Part shown: in pieces, positions 16,825 through 26,540 of the stretch | Layout of the letters: each line of letters starts with the position of its first letter | Numbering within the stretch: the stretch's first letter is position 1 | NCBI RefSeq assembly: GCF_024449095.1 | Contig: NZ_CP024628.1 | Span: forward strand, 620,001 to 684,000 | Direction: 5' to 3' | Source of the DNA: Vibrio coralliilyticus | Lineage (GTDB): Bacteria > Pseudomonadota > Gammaproteobacteria > Enterobacterales > Vibrionaceae | Length of the DNA: 64,000 bases | Translations under genes and position numbers: made by a program | Notes under the pieces: generated by a model | Databases searched by the model: none | Told to the model about the DNA's origin: nothing | The model's input: the letters and a program-made list of their open reading frames with translations, nothing else

Positions 16825-19377
16825 TTAGAGCTTAATCCAAGCGTCACTCCAAGCTGAGCCCGTTCCTGGGGCATATGCCCAAGCCGCGCCTGAACACCAA
16901 CCTGAGTATGGGTAAGGTTTACACTCGTAGTTTTCTCCTACATTAGTCACGCGGTCTCCAGCTTCGTACGGAGTTCCTTCAACATATTGTGGGTACTCGC
17001 CAGGGTTACCGTCATCACTCGCTTTTACCAGAATAGATAAGCTGGCCGTATCAGAAGCCTTGCCATCTGAAACCGTGACAGAGACAGTGACATGGGTATC
17101 TTGCGTAAACTCAGGAGCGATAAAGCTTGCGTTGTCACCATTTTCAATGAGCGTGACATCAGATGAACTCCACTGATAAGTCAGGTTGTCGCCATCAGCA
17201 TCGTTGCTGCCAGAAGCATCTAATACAACGTTGTTACCAGCTTCAGCTTGTTCTGGGCCGCTAATGTCAGCAACCGGCGGTGTGTTTTCTGGTTCACTGC
17301 CAAACTCAGCTTTAATACTCATGGTGTCATAGGACGTTGCGTTTTCATCATCCATGACGGTTAGTTTGAAGCTGTAAGTCTCATTCGTTCCTGTATCTGG
17401 CACTGTCACTGTAGCGATCGCTTTATTTGGGTCGGTTATGCTCAAGTTAGGGCCAGAAACCTGTTCCCATTGATAGGAGGTAATACTCCCATCGTTGTCA
17501 CGTGAACCAGACCCATCGAGTTGAACGCTTTGAGCCGTGTCAATGACGATGTCATTACCAGCATCGGCAACCGGAGGCTGATTACCTGGCTCTCCACCAT
17601 CAAGGAGTCCTTGCTGCATGGCATTAAGGATATCGCCATTGTCAGCATCGATTTCCCAAGAGAACAAGCCTGCAAAACCTTGAGATCGTACGTAGGCAGC
17701 TTTGGCTTTAACAGAACGTTCGTCATCATAGGTGATCACTTCACTAGTCGCTTCTTTGTAGAGATATGGCGCTTTTGCAGGCTCGTCGTAAAATTCTTCA
17801 ACGCCCGGTTGGCCAAAGTAATTACTGGCAAGATCTTTATAGTCAATGACACCTGCTTCCCAGCTGCCAGCAATGGGGCCATTACCGACACCAGTGATAG
17901 GGTTTGCAGGATCGGACATACTATCGCGAGTAACCCCTTTCCAGCCTCGACCGTACATGGCTGCCCCCAGTACTAACTTACTTGGCGATACGCCTTGTTT
18001 AAGTAGCTCTTTAGCTGCATTATCGGTTGTGTATTCAGGGCCGTCGTCCGGCGTTAACGTTCCTTCACACTGGGCTGAAGAGACGTGAGAACCACAATAT
18101 AGTGCGGCCTGATGACCGAGGTTATTGTCCCATGCTCCATAGAAGTCATATGTCATAACGAAGAGGTAATCCATGTATTGAGTGGCATCAGGGTAATCAA
18201 CGTCTTCTATTTTGTCCCAGCCTGCGCCAATAGCAGAAGTTAGCTCATAGGTTCGACCTGTCTCTGCAGACAGCTCATCCAACATTTGACGAAGCTCTCT
18301 CATCAGTGCAACGTAGGCAGGACCGTCATTTTCTGGGTCACCTAGATCTGGGTTCGCACCGGTTCCGCCTGGGTACTCCCAGTCAATGTCAACGCCATCG
18401 TAAAATTTCCATGTCAGAAGAAATTCTTTCACTGAGGCGACGAAGGTATCGCGATTCTTTTTATCGGTGAAGCCAAAGAACGGGTCGGACAATGTCCAGC
18501 CACCAATCGAAGGAAGAATTTTTAGGTCTGGGTAACGCTGCTTTAATGCCATCATCTGACCGTAAGTGCCTTTGATAGATGAATCCGCAGTACCCGGCAA
18601 GTTTGAACCAAATGCGCCCCATTGGTCATGAACCACAACTTCATAATCCTGAGAATCACCACAAGCCAGTTGCAGGGCTCTTTGCGAGTTCGGGTCGGTT
18701 AACGAATCATTAGGGCCACATATTGGAACAAATCCATATATGATATGCGTTAGATTGTCCGCTGGGATGTTATCCACCGTGAACTTGCGGTCATATTGGC
18801 TCCATTCGACAAAATAGGTCCCTACAACCGTACCATCTGGCTGTGGGGGAAAAGATTGGTTATTGCCGTCGACGTTCATTTCCAGTGGCGCCATGCCTTT
18901 GCCATCAGTATCTGTCACCGAAACAGCGTGGACAGGTGAAGTTGAGCACTCCCCGTTAGCGTCACAAATATTAACGGTCATGTCGTATTGGCCTGCTTTA
19001 TCTATTTGTACTTGCGTTTCGCCTGAAAAAGCAGAGCCTGTAGGGCCATTGATCGCTTCAGAAAAGATGACCTCATCATTTATGCGAACTTGCCATTCTG
19101 TTGCTGGTGTTCCGCTGTTGTACCAAACATCCCATTCTACTGGGAAAGTTACTTGGTCATTTCTTACCACGGTCTTTTTGTAAGATTGCTGGCCTGCTTC
19201 TCCGTTAATCTCAACAAATGACTGGCTCTTCACGCTAGTCATATTCCAGTCCAAAGTTGCAGCCGATGGCGCAGCGTATACATCCATGCTAACTGTTCCT
19301 AAACTGAGTGCGATAATTGCAGACAATGGTTTTAAAATGCCTTTTTTACCCAACTGACAATTGTATTTTATGCTCAT
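16825..19377 (-). CDS. chiA: Secreted GH18 chitinase A
   Basis: Hydrolyses chitin. The 850 residues are laid out as a Sec signal peptide (cleavage likely after VYA, residue 35), an N-terminal ChiA-type immunoglobulin-like domain (36-170), a GH18 TIM barrel (about 185-590) with catalytic DGVDIDWE at 327-334 (acid E334), two PKD-like repeats (about 598-685 and 695-785) and a C-terminal chitin-binding CBM5/12 domain (about 795-850, YEAGDRVTNVGENYECKPYPYSGWC). This matches the Vibrio ChiA architecture and length. ATG at 19377 follows AAAAAGGAAATG. Its terminator has been split by the insertion sequence. The long upstream region (19378-19726) holds an inverted repeat. Confidence 0.95.
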   Translation of the reverse strand: MSIKYNCQLGKKGILKPLSAIIALSLGTVSMDVYAAPSAATLDWNMTSVKSQSFVEINGEAGQQSYKKTVVRNDQVTFPVEWDVWYNSGTPATEWQVRINDEVIFSEAINGPTGSAFSGETQVQIDKAGQYDMTVNICDANGECSTSPVHAVSVTDTDGKGMAPLEMNVDGNNQSFPPQPDGTVVGTYFVEWSQYDRKFTVDNIPADNLTHIIYGFVPICGPNDSLTDPNSQRALQLACGDSQDYEVVVHDQWGAFGSNLPGTADSSIKGTYGQMMALKQRYPDLKILPSIGGWTLSDPFFGFTDKKNRDTFVASVKEFLLTWKFYDGVDIDWEYPGGTGANPDLGDPENDGPAYVALMRELRQMLDELSAETGRTYELTSAIGAGWDKIEDVDYPDATQYMDYLFVMTYDFYGAWDNNLGHQAALYCGSHVSSAQCEGTLTPDDGPEYTTDNAAKELLKQGVSPSKLVLGAAMYGRGWKGVTRDSMSDPANPITGVGNGPIAGSWEAGVIDYKDLASNYFGQPGVEEFYDEPAKAPYLYKEATSEVITYDDERSVKAKAAYVRSQGFAGLFSWEIDADNGDILNAMQQGLLDGGEPGNQPPVADAGNDIVIDTAQSVQLDGSGSRDNDGSITSYQWEQVSGPNLSITDPNKAIATVTVPDTGTNETYSFKLTVMDDENATSYDTMSIKAEFGSEPENTPPVADISGPEQAEAGNNVVLDASGSNDADGDNLTYQWSSSDVTLIENGDNASFIAPEFTQDTHVTVSVTVSDGKASDTASLSILVKASDDGNPGEYPQYVEGTPYEAGDRVTNVGENYECKPYPYSGWCSGAAWAYAPGTGSAWSDAWIKL

Positions 19378-19918
19378 TGCACATTTCCTTTTTATTCAAC
19401 CCTATGTTGAAACCTGAAAGTAACTTCAATAAGGAACTTATTTTTCAGGCTATCCATTTTCAATTTAGAAGGTTTTTTTAGAGGAGAAAAAAGGCAACTT
19501 TTCAAGATGGAACTAGAAGCAGTAATTAATATTATTTCATAAATAATTGCTGGACTTCATAAAGCTTAAATGGAAGGTTAACTTAGTGTTTTTATTCTAA
19601 ATATCCTCGGCAAAAACGTTAAAAATCGCATGCTTAAAATTAACGTTTTTATCGTCTGTGTTCTTTTGTTTTAAACATGTCAAAAATTTATGCTTATTAA
19701 AGAATTAAATTATTAGTAGGGAGTGATTGGATAAGTTTCTTTATCTAGGAGAATATATTTTATCCATAGAAACCTTTATTGAAGAGTCATTAACTGTAAA
19801 ACATCATAAATGGTACGAGCATTTACTACATGTCATACTGATGGGGAAGTGGCTGAGAATGGACTCTTGGAGAGATGGAAATGAAAAACTCTTGGTTGAG
19901 CAGTGCCGTATGCTTAAT
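19378..19918. other. Long chiA upstream region without a convincing gene
   Basis: This 540-base stretch is AT-rich. It contains the chiA ribosome binding site and promoter on the minus strand and the inverted repeat at 19612-19650. An open frame on the plus strand (19727-20011) begins with TTG at poor spacing from any ribosome site and runs through the ltaE terminator into ltaE, so it is not counted as a gene. Nothing else is recognised. Confidence 0.5.
19612..19650. promoter_or_regulatory. Inverted repeat upstream of chiA
   Basis: AAAAACGTTA at 19612-19621 and TAACGTTTTT at 19641-19650 form a perfect 10-bp repeat with a 19-base spacer. It is 235 bases upstream of the chiA start. It could be an operator or a weak terminator; no protein-coding gene on either side obviously needs a terminator here. 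Confidence 0.5.
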
Positions 19919-19953
19919 AAAAAAGCCAGTCACATCGTTCGTAACTGGCTTTT
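19919..19953 (-). terminator. Intrinsic terminator of the Nudix-ltaE operon
   Basis: Read on the minus strand: AAAAGCCAGTT, 11-base loop, GACTGGCTTTTTT. It lies 21 bases after the ltaE stop codon. Confidence 0.88.
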
Positions 19954-19973
19954 AGAGAGAGTTATGGTTAAAA

Positions 19974-20978
19974 CTATAAATATGTTTTTAACTTATCGAC
20001 AAGCAACTTAATGTCAGATTTAGAAACGTCTTTATGAGTTACAAAGCGTATTGGGTTTCCTGGTGAAATGGTAATGCCATCTTCACTCAATTTACTTGCA
20101 ATGGCGTGGATATCGACGTTGTCGTCTAGCTTAGCAAAGACAATATTAGTCTGAACGAAATCAGGGTTGACGTGGAAGCCTTGAAGCTGACTTAATTCTG
20201 TCGCCAGAAGCTTCGCGTTAGCGTGGTCAACTTTGAGTTGCTCTACTTGCTCTGTCAATGCCAGTTTGCCTGCCGCAGCAAGAATACCAGCCTGACGCAT
20301 ACCACCGCCGACCATTTTGCGTAATCGGCGAGCCTTAGCGATATAAGCTTTGCTGCCAAGAAGCAATGAGCCAATAGGTGCAGAAAGGCCCTTTGACAGA
20401 CAGATTGTCATTGAGTCAAAGTGTTTGGCGATCTCTTTTATATCCACATCGAGAGCAACCGCCGCGTTGTAAGCTCTCGCTCCATCAAGGTGGAGTAAAA
20501 GGCCGTGTTGATCAACAAACTCACGGGCTTGTGCTAGGTAAGACAATGGAAGCACTTTGCCATTGATGGTGTTTTCTAGGCTTAGTAATTTAGTACGAGC
20601 AAAATGGCTATCATCGGGTTTGATTGCGGCTTTTAGTTTATCGAAATCCAGTGTGCCATCTGGGTTGTTTTCGATTGGCTGAGGCTGAATGGACCCAAGC
20701 ACTGCAGCACCCCCAGCTTCATATTTGTAGTTATGCGCTTGTTGGCCACACAAATACTCATCGCCTCGTTCGCAATGCGCCATTAAACCAAGCAGGTTGG
20801 CTTGTGTGCCGGAGGTGGTGAAAAGCGCAGCTTCGAAGCCATGGCGCTCTGCTACCCATGCTTCTAGCGAATTAACGGTCGGGTCGTCACCGTATACGTC
20901 ATCTCCAACTAACGCGTCGGCCATTGCTTGTCTCATTGCTTGGGTTGGTTTGGTGACGGTATCCGAACGGAAATCCAT
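19974..20978 (-). CDS. ltaE: Low-specificity L-threonine aldolase
   Basis: PLP enzyme cleaving L-threonine or L-allo-threonine to glycine and acetaldehyde. The 334 residues start MDFRSDTVTKPTQAM, the classic aldolase N-terminus. The PLP lysine is K196 in CLSKGLSAP and the PLP aspartate lies in HLDGARAYNA (residues 163-172). ATG at 20978 follows AGGAGA with good spacing; the upstream start at 21005 would run into the Nudix gene. It begins 11 bases after that gene, so the two form an operon ended by the terminator at 19919-19953. Confidence 0.93.
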   Translation of the reverse strand: MDFRSDTVTKPTQAMRQAMADALVGDDVYGDDPTVNSLEAWVAERHGFEAALFTTSGTQANLLGLMAHCERGDEYLCGQQAHNYKYEAGGAAVLGSIQPQPIENNPDGTLDFDKLKAAIKPDDSHFARTKLLSLENTINGKVLPLSYLAQAREFVDQHGLLLHLDGARAYNAAVALDVDIKEIAKHFDSMTICLSKGLSAPIGSLLLGSKAYIAKARRLRKMVGGGMRQAGILAAAGKLALTEQVEQLKVDHANAKLLATELSQLQGFHVNPDFVQTNIVFAKLDDNVDIHAIASKLSEDGITISPGNPIRFVTHKDVSKSDIKLLVDKLKTYL

Positions 20979-20989
20979 GCGCTTTTCTC

Positions 20990-21514
20990 CTATATGTATC
21001 CGCATAACTTTGCTTTACTCAAACATGCGATCGTTTTGGCATCGGTGAGCTCTCCATCGATAATCTTTTGTTCGATTTCTTTTACTGATAGAGACACCAC
21101 TTCAATGACTTCATCTTCATCGCACGCAAATTTTGTCACCTCTGAGAGGCCTTTCGCGACAAATAGGTATTGAATCTCATCGCAGAAGCCTGCCAAAGGT
21201 GTGACTTGCCCTAGAGATATCATGGTTTCAGCGCTGTAACCAGTTTCTTCTGCCAGTTCTCTTACTGCACAAAGCTCAATGGGTTCATTAGATTCGAGTG
21301 TTCCGGCTGGTAGCTCGAGTAGCCATTTCTTGAGAGAGGGACGATATTGATTAATAAGAACGATATTCCCATTGTTTTCAATTGGCAAAATAACGGCAGC
21401 GCCAGGATGAGAAATAGTAGTGTGAGTGATGGTTTTACCATTAGGTAGGGTAGTTTGCTCTTCCTGAAGGGAAATGCCTTTCCATGTATGTAAAATATTC
21501 AAAGGTGTATCCAT
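20990..21514 (-). CDS. Nudix hydrolase, ADP-ribose pyrophosphatase-like
   Basis: A 174-residue pyrophosphohydrolase. The Nudix box is complete: G71, E77, R85-E86, E89-E90 and G92 in the GX5EX7REUXEEXGU pattern. NQYRPSLKKWLLELPAG (55-71) before the box is typical of ADP-sugar hydrolases of the NudF/YffH group. The exact nucleotide substrate is not known. It is the first gene of a two-gene operon with ltaE and is divergent from ravA. Confidence 0.82.
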   Translation of the reverse strand: MDTPLNILHTWKGISLQEEQTTLPNGKTITHTTISHPGAAVILPIENNGNIVLINQYRPSLKKWLLELPAGTLESNEPIELCAVRELAEETGYSAETMISLGQVTPLAGFCDEIQYLFVAKGLSEVTKFACDEDEVIEVVSLSVKEIEQKIIDGELTDAKTIACLSKAKLCGYI

Positions 21515-21711
21515 GTCGTCTTAAAGTGACTCATTTTTAATGCGGATTACATTACAGCCAACATATAGTGAATAAAAGGTTAATAAAGAGATTGGCTCAA
21601 ATTTGAGACACTCTCCCAGTGACTTGTCTCCCAAATTTGCAAACATTGATTTCAACAAGTTACGTCAAAATTGCTTCTGCTATAAAGACGAGTCAAAACT
21701 AAAAAATGCAC

Positions 21712-21740
21712 TTGTAACAAAGTGATAACAAATGTATAAA
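21712..21740 (+). promoter_or_regulatory. Sigma-70 promoter candidate for ravA-viaA
   Basis: TTGTAA at 21712-21717 and TATAAA at 21735-21740 are separated by 17 bases, 45 bases before the ravA start. The match to consensus and the spacing are good; no transcript data can be read here. Confidence 0.55.
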
Positions 21741-21784
21741 AATATACATACAATAAATTCTGAACGAAGTCAGAGGAGCGCAGA

Positions 21785-23449
21785 ATGATTAGCCCTACCA
21801 GAGTCTCCCACTCGCAAAAAGCGTTACTCTCTGAACGAATTAACAAATTAGCGCATGCCTTATCTGATGGGGTCTACGAGCGTGAAGATACCATCAAAAT
21901 GTGTTTGCTTGCAGCGCTGGCAGGTGAAAGCGTATTTCTCTTAGGTCCACCAGGTATTGCGAAAAGCCTTATTGCTAAACGGCTTATTCAAGCCTTCGAC
22001 AATTCTTCTTATTTTGAATACTTGATGACTCGCTTTTCAACGCCTGAAGAGGTGTTCGGGCCTCTGAGCATTCAAGAACTGAAAGATAATGGCCGCTATC
22101 TTCGTTTGACAGAAGGGTATCTACCAACAGCTCAAGTGGTATTTTTGGATGAAATTTGGAAGGCGGGGCCTGCCATTCTCAACACATTGTTGACGGTAGT
22201 AAATGAGAAAACGTTCAAAAATGGCAGTGACGTAGAGCGTGTACCTATGCGCCTTTTGGTTTCGGCTTCCAATGAATTGCCGGATGAAGACAGTGGCCTA
22301 GAAGCCCTCTATGACCGAATGTTAGTGCGTATTTTTGTTAATCGAATTCAAAACAAGCAAAACTTTAAGTCGATGTTAACGGTAGGGACGCCTCAAGAAG
22401 CGCAGATCCCAGAAGGTTTAGCTATTACCGATGAAGAATACCATCTGTGGCAGTCGGAGCTTGAAAAGTTACAGCTTAGTGATGAAGTGTTCGAAAAGCT
22501 CTACGAACTGAAACAGATGTTAGAACAAGCCGCCATGGAAAGTACTGGAGCTGACATCGCAGATACTGACATGTACGTATCGGATCGTCGTTGGAAAAAG
22601 GCGGTTAAGTTACTCAAAGCGAGCGCATATTTTAACGGTAGAGATGCGGTCAATCCGCTCGATTTACTGCTTCTACAGGATTGTTTATGGAACAGCCCTG
22701 AGTCTCGAGAGGTAGTTCAAAGAGTAGTCAAAGAATTTGCTCTTAAACAAGCTTTTGATCAACAAGAGGTTGAACAGCAGATCAGTCTATGTCGAGAAGA
22801 ATTGGCTGAAGTTCAGGAAGAGTTAGAGTCTGAATTTGGCATTATGTTATCGATGGAATCGACAACCGGGTTACTCAAAAAACAAATTCATAGTTACGAT
22901 ATTTCGGATGCAAAAACTTACAAAGTAGGCAGTGCTTTCGACTTGGTTAAGTTGGTGCTACTGCAGAGTAATATGTCGGTATCTGAATCCGAGAAAGGCG
23001 ACAGTCGCTGGGTTTACGTGCCTAAGAATGAGTTGGAGCGAGTCATTAAAGAAGGGAACGGTGATGTCTATGGATACGTGAACCAGAACACCAATATGTG
23101 TCGGCTTCGATTTGATATTGATTCTGCGAACAATCTGGTCATTAAAGATATAGCCAACAGGGCTGTGCTGGTGTCGGTCGTGACGAATAAAGGGTTAGAT
23201 GAAGGCTTATATCAAAGTTGGCTGACAAAATCAGAACAAGCACTCGCTCAGCTTGAACATGCTGAGCATCACTTATTGAAAGTACGCTCTAATTTCCACG
23301 GTGCATTACCGCACAGCTTTATTGATCAAGACTTACCTAGGGCGATGGAAGCAAGCCTCCAGCATATTCAACAAGTTCTTGAGTCCACCAAAACTGAATG
23401 TGGACGTACGGTTTTACGTTTTAGAAACCTAAACCAGTTCTTCTCTTAA
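21785..23449 (+). CDS. ravA: MoxR-family AAA+ ATPase RavA
   Basis: Hexameric AAA+ ATPase of the MoxR group that works with ViaA. Walker A is GPPGIAKS (54-61), Walker B VVFLDE (118-123), and a sensor Asn lies in [11 protein letters not shown] (159-169). The C-terminal part after about residue 310 is the discontinuous RavA-specific region. It is 554 residues, somewhat longer than the roughly 500 of the E. coli protein. In E. coli RavA binds lysine decarboxylase and, with ViaA, respiratory complexes. ATG at 21785 follows AGAGGAGCG. viaA follows after 11 bases. Confidence 0.92.
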   Translation: MISPTRVSHSQKALLSERINKLAHALSDGVYEREDTIKMCLLAALAGESVFLLGPPGIAKSLIAKRLIQAFDNSSYFEYLMTRFSTPEEVFGPLSIQELKDNGRYLRLTEGYLPTAQVVFLDEIWKAGPAILNTLLTVVNEKTFKNGSDVERVPMRLLVSASNELPDEDSGLEALYDRMLVRIFVNRIQNKQNFKSMLTVGTPQEAQIPEGLAITDEEYHLWQSELEKLQLSDEVFEKLYELKQMLEQAAMESTGADIADTDMYVSDRRWKKAVKLLKASAYFNGRDAVNPLDLLLLQDCLWNSPESREVVQRVVKEFALKQAFDQQEVEQQISLCREELAEVQEELESEFGIMLSMESTTGLLKKQIHSYDISDAKTYKVGSAFDLVKLVLLQSNMSVSESEKGDSRWVYVPKNELERVIKEGNGDVYGYVNQNTNMCRLRFDIDSANNLVIKDIANRAVLVSVVTNKGLDEGLYQSWLTKSEQALAQLEHAEHHLLKVRSNFHGALPHSFIDQDLPRAMEASLQHIQQVLESTKTECGRTVLRFRNLNQFFS

Positions 23450-23460
23450 AGGAAAAATAA

Positions 23461-24906
23461 ATGTTAGGAGCCGACGGACTCAATCTCGCGTTAATGATTG
23501 CAGACTCAGGGATCATCGACTCTGCAGTGAATGATTTAATGGCGCGATCTCAAGTGATGGCGCTCACCGAAAACAGAGGGGTGAAAACCAAAGTTAAAAA
23601 CCATCTGTTGAAGTGGCGAGGGAGCGTTAAGAAACGAATTACTCGAGTGTGTGAAACGGAGCGATTTCAGCAAGAGTTGGGACTCTATCAAGAGGTGATT
23701 CATTGGGATGAAGCCACGTTTTTTGAAAAGGTTCCTGACGTCATTAAGAAACTGGAATGGCATTCTGCTTTTTATCTTCAAGCTCGTCGACTTATAGAGA
23801 AGAATAAAGGGGTAAACAACCCAATGTTTCCTCATTACTTCTGTGACCAGTGGTATCAAAGTCTGTCAGATGCCATCCATCAGGCTCAGGTGAGTGAGCT
23901 GGAAGCAAGCAAAGAAAAAGCTCTGAAAGATCTCTATCAGCGTATGGAAACCATGAAGAACATGGATAAAGTCACTGAGGAAGGCGATGAAAACAGTGTT
24001 GGGCGTCTGTGGGATATGGCTTCTGCGAAACTGAGTAAAACGGATTTATCAGTAATGAAACGTCATGCCGAGTTTCTGAAAAAGAATCAGGGCTTACAGG
24101 AAATTGTTGAAAAGTTAGGGCGAATGGCTGGTCAGGTTGACGATCCGGATTTAAATCGCGCTCCAACTGAAGAATTGCAAATGGTCGAAGAAAAATCGGA
24201 TGAAGCAACAGATGATATTGTTGGTATCCACGAAAGTGATGACCTCAATAAGTTACTTCCGAACGAGACCATGTTTTTGGCCTACCCAGAGTTAGAGGTG
24301 GTTTTTTATAAGCACTTAGTCGACAAGCGGCTTATGAATTATCGTATGCAAGGTAAATCTCGTACTCTGCGTAAAGTGAAAGCGCAGAAGCCGGAGCACA
24401 AGCAAGTTGATGTCGAAAAAGGCCCGTTCATCGTTTGTGTTGATGCATCTGGCTCTATGAGCGGGTTCCCAGAGCAATGTGCAAAAGCAATGGCTTATGC
24501 GCTCATGCAGATCGCTTTGGCCGAAGATCGTGATTGTTTTGTTATTTTGTTTTCCACAGAACAAATTACCTATGAGCTGACGAGGCAAGATGGTTTGAGG
24601 GAAGCGAGTGACTTTCTTACATACAGTTTCCATGGTGGAACGGACTTAGAACCCGTTTTGATCAAGTCTATTGACTTGATGTGTGGTGATAAATACAAAA
24701 ATGCCGATATGGTGGTGATTTCTGATTTTATCGCCCCCCAACAATCTCCGGAAATCCAAGATAAAGTTACGCAGCTTAAAAAGAGTAAGAACCGATTTCA
24801 CGCGATCAGTTTGTCAAAATACGGTAACCCTGAGCTTATGTCTATGTTTGATCATAGTTGGGCTTATCATCCCAACCTAGTCGGTAGGATAATGAAGAAG
24901 TGGTAA
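23461..24906 (+). CDS. viaA: VWA-domain protein ViaA, partner of RavA
   Basis: Partner of the RavA ATPase. The N-terminal 300 residues are helical, with a charged segment near 145-260. The C-terminal von Willebrand A domain starts near residue 322 with an intact MIDAS metal site, D328-x-S330-x-S332. The 481-residue length agrees with ViaA. Placement 11 bases after ravA is the usual operon. No strong terminator is visible before the convergent gene at 24920. Confidence 0.92.
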   Translation: MLGADGLNLALMIADSGIIDSAVNDLMARSQVMALTENRGVKTKVKNHLLKWRGSVKKRITRVCETERFQQELGLYQEVIHWDEATFFEKVPDVIKKLEWHSAFYLQARRLIEKNKGVNNPMFPHYFCDQWYQSLSDAIHQAQVSELEASKEKALKDLYQRMETMKNMDKVTEEGDENSVGRLWDMASAKLSKTDLSVMKRHAEFLKKNQGLQEIVEKLGRMAGQVDDPDLNRAPTEELQMVEEKSDEATDDIVGIHESDDLNKLLPNETMFLAYPELEVVFYKHLVDKRLMNYRMQGKSRTLRKVKAQKPEHKQVDVEKGPFIVCVDASGSMSGFPEQCAKAMAYALMQIALAEDRDCFVILFSTEQITYELTRQDGLREASDFLTYSFHGGTDLEPVLIKSIDLMCGDKYKNADMVVISDFIAPQQSPEIQDKVTQLKKSKNRFHAISLSKYGNPELMSMFDHSWAYHPNLVGRIMKKW

Positions 24907-24919
24907 CTTTCTCCAATAT

Positions 24920-25228
24920 TTAAACAATCGGCAACGCATTCAGACATTTTCTACACAGACAGGTGTCATTAGATGTTAAGGAAGAGGTGTCACGCTGTTC
25001 GACAGAAAAGCACCAGCACGTACTTTTCCCTGCACTGATATCGCATTGAGCGGGTTGCCCACATGAAGGACATAAGTGACTTGTAACGCTTCCCTGAAGA
25101 GCTTGTATTACAGTCTCTCTTTCATTATCTGATAGGTTTCTCCAACTGATGATTTCGTCTATAGTTCGATGGCAGCCGTTACAGATCCCACCATTATTTT
25201 TGCATGCAGCAATGCAGGGCGTTTTCAA
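24920..25228 (-). CDS. Cys-rich protein: DUF1289 plus CWC domain
   Basis: Small cytoplasmic protein of about 102 residues carrying two cysteine-rich, probably metal-binding modules. Residues 1-45 are DUF1289 (KTPCIAACKNNGGICNGC, then RTIDEIISW). Residues 52-75 are a cysteine-rich CWC motif (LCPSCGQPAQCD, STCWC), with a further CLCRKC near the C-terminus. No ATG is available near the conserved N-terminus. TTG at 25228, behind GGATATC, gives the family start; an earlier TTG at 25288 would add 20 unconserved residues. Function unknown. It ends 14 bases from the viaA stop. Confidence 0.7.
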   Translation of the reverse strand: MKTPCIAACKNNGGICNGCHRTIDEIISWRNLSDNERETVIQALQGSVTSHLCPSCGQPAQCDISAGKSTCWCFSVEQRDTSSLTSNDTCLCRKCLNALPIV

Positions 25229-25329
25229 AATAGATATCCAAGCGAAAAAACTGACACAGACTATACCGGAGTCTGCCGACAACAACAAAAATCAGTTGTC
25301 ATTAATAATGATTCCCACTAATATTTAAT

Positions 25330-25348
25330 GTAAATGATAATCAATATC
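25330..25348. promoter_or_regulatory. Fur box
   Basis: GTAAATGATAATCAATATC matches the 19-base Fur consensus GATAATGATAATCATTATC at 16 positions. It lies 15 bases before the ATG at 25364 and about 100 bases upstream of the divergent Cys-rich gene. A second AT-rich partial match (around 25300-25315) precedes it. One or both flanking genes are probably iron-repressed. Confidence 0.7.
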
Positions 25349-25363
25349 AAAAGTAATTTGTTC

Positions 25364-25624
25364 ATGATAGCTTTGCTTGCTGTTTCAGTCTTTATCGTCG
25401 GGCTTGGAATTAAAATTTATGTTTCTCACCTGCAAATTGTCTTTTGGTTGCTATTTACATTAGGGCTAGCACAGTTTGTTCATAACCTGGCCTTGCATGT
25501 ATTGGTATCGATGTTCATTGCATCGCCATTCTTAATTAAAATGGACAATAAGCCATTGGCTCGGCAAATCTACATTCTATGTGTCATTGTTCCAAGCATT
25601 ACACTCATCTCTAAGATTATTTAA
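25364..25624 (+). CDS. Small membrane protein of unknown function behind a Fur box
   Basis: An 86-residue, very hydrophobic protein with three predicted transmembrane stretches (about residues 2-20, 24-48 and 65-84). No recognised family. ATG at 25364 (MIALLAVSVF) places the start just downstream of the Fur box. The alternative ATG at 25334 lies inside that box and is less likely. Its 3' end overlaps the convergent EamA gene by 8 bases. Iron-regulated expression is inferred. Confidence 0.6.
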   Translation: MIALLAVSVFIVGLGIKIYVSHLQIVFWLLFTLGLAQFVHNLALHVLVSMFIASPFLIKMDNKPLARQIYILCVIVPSITLISKII

Positions 25625-26540
25625 ACTTAGGCGGTTGATAGAGCAAAGAGGTATCCTGTTTCATGAAAACATTACTGGCTATTAGGCTACCGATACAGAT
25701 TAACCCAAGCGCGAACCATCCAAGCACGCTTGGCTGCTCGTTAAATACAACTATTGCTAGCAAAGTCGCAATGGCTGGTGTTGCTGCACCAAAAGCGGCG
25801 GTACGTTCTGCACCTAGTACAGAGATCGCGTGTAAGTAGGTATAGGCAGCGACTATACCGGCACCTACACCTTGTAAAGTAATATGACCAGCCAGCTCCT
25901 TCCAAGGCCACTCTGCAACGTTAGTCTTGAATAAGTAGCTGTCTATGTTGCCGCTGAAAATCAGTGCGGGCAGAGCTAACGTTGATAACAACGAAATGAA
26001 CCCTGCGGTGATAAGTGGATTAAGGCTCGAAACACGGGCGCAGATAGTAAATGTCGCCCACATCAAACTTCCAATCAAAAACAATAAGTATCCCTTGAGC
26101 AGGTGACTATCTGGTTGCCCAAAGCCTTGATAAAGAAACGCCGCTATTCCGCTTACTACCAGTGTTAACCCTAAAATGCGGTGTGAGCTCAAAGGTTGTT
26201 TAAATAAAACGACAGCAATTCCGGAAACAAACAATGGCAGCGTTCCTGGAATCAGTGCACTACCATCAGATACGGGAGCAAGCTGCATTCCTGCACCTGC
26301 GATAAGCAAGTAGGGCAAGCCACAACCCAAAAACATGCCCATTATGTAGCGCTTTGGTACTCTTTTGATTACGGATTTCGATTTGATAACCAAAGGCAGT
26401 AGCACGATAGCGGGGATTAGGAATCGAACTAAGGCGATATCCGCTGTGGTTAGGTCGGAATGTGCTCCGTCACGAAGTGATAAGAAAAAGCCGGACCAGA
26501 GTAGTAGTGTGGCGGCCATGGCCAAGTAACCTGAGATCAT
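25617..26540 (-). CDS. EamA-type (DMT) transporter
   Basis: A 307-residue inner-membrane carrier with ten hydrophobic helices and two EamA repeats. It is divergent from an Lrp/AsnC regulator at 26684, a pairing common for amino-acid or metabolite exporters, and the regulator is its likely controller. ATG at 26540 is taken; ATG seven codons in is also possible because neither has a strong ribosome binding site. Substrate unknown. Confidence 0.8.
   Translation of the reverse strand: MISGYLAMAATLLLWSGFFLSLRDGAHSDLTTADIALVRFLIPAIVLLPLVIKSKSVIKRVPKRYIMGMFLGCGLPYLLIAGAGMQLAPVSDGSALIPGTLPLFVSGIAVVLFKQPLSSHRILGLTLVVSGIAAFLYQGFGQPDSHLLKGYLLFLIGSLMWATFTICARVSSLNPLITAGFISLLSTLALPALIFSGNIDSYLFKTNVAEWPWKELAGHITLQGVGAGIVAAYTYLHAISVLGAERTAAFGAATPAIATLLAIVVFNEQPSVLGWFALGLICIGSLIASNVFMKQDTSLLYQPPKFK

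Noticed and set aside
19727..20011. A 94-codon plus-strand open frame between chiA and ltaE
   Set aside because: TTG start with only three bases from a possible ribosome site, and it runs through the ltaE terminator and into the end of ltaE.
21597..21641. Imperfect inverted repeat with AAATTTG and GAGACA/TGTCTC upstream of ravA
   Set aside because: The halves need a two-base bulge and no known regulator site fits, so it is too weak to call.
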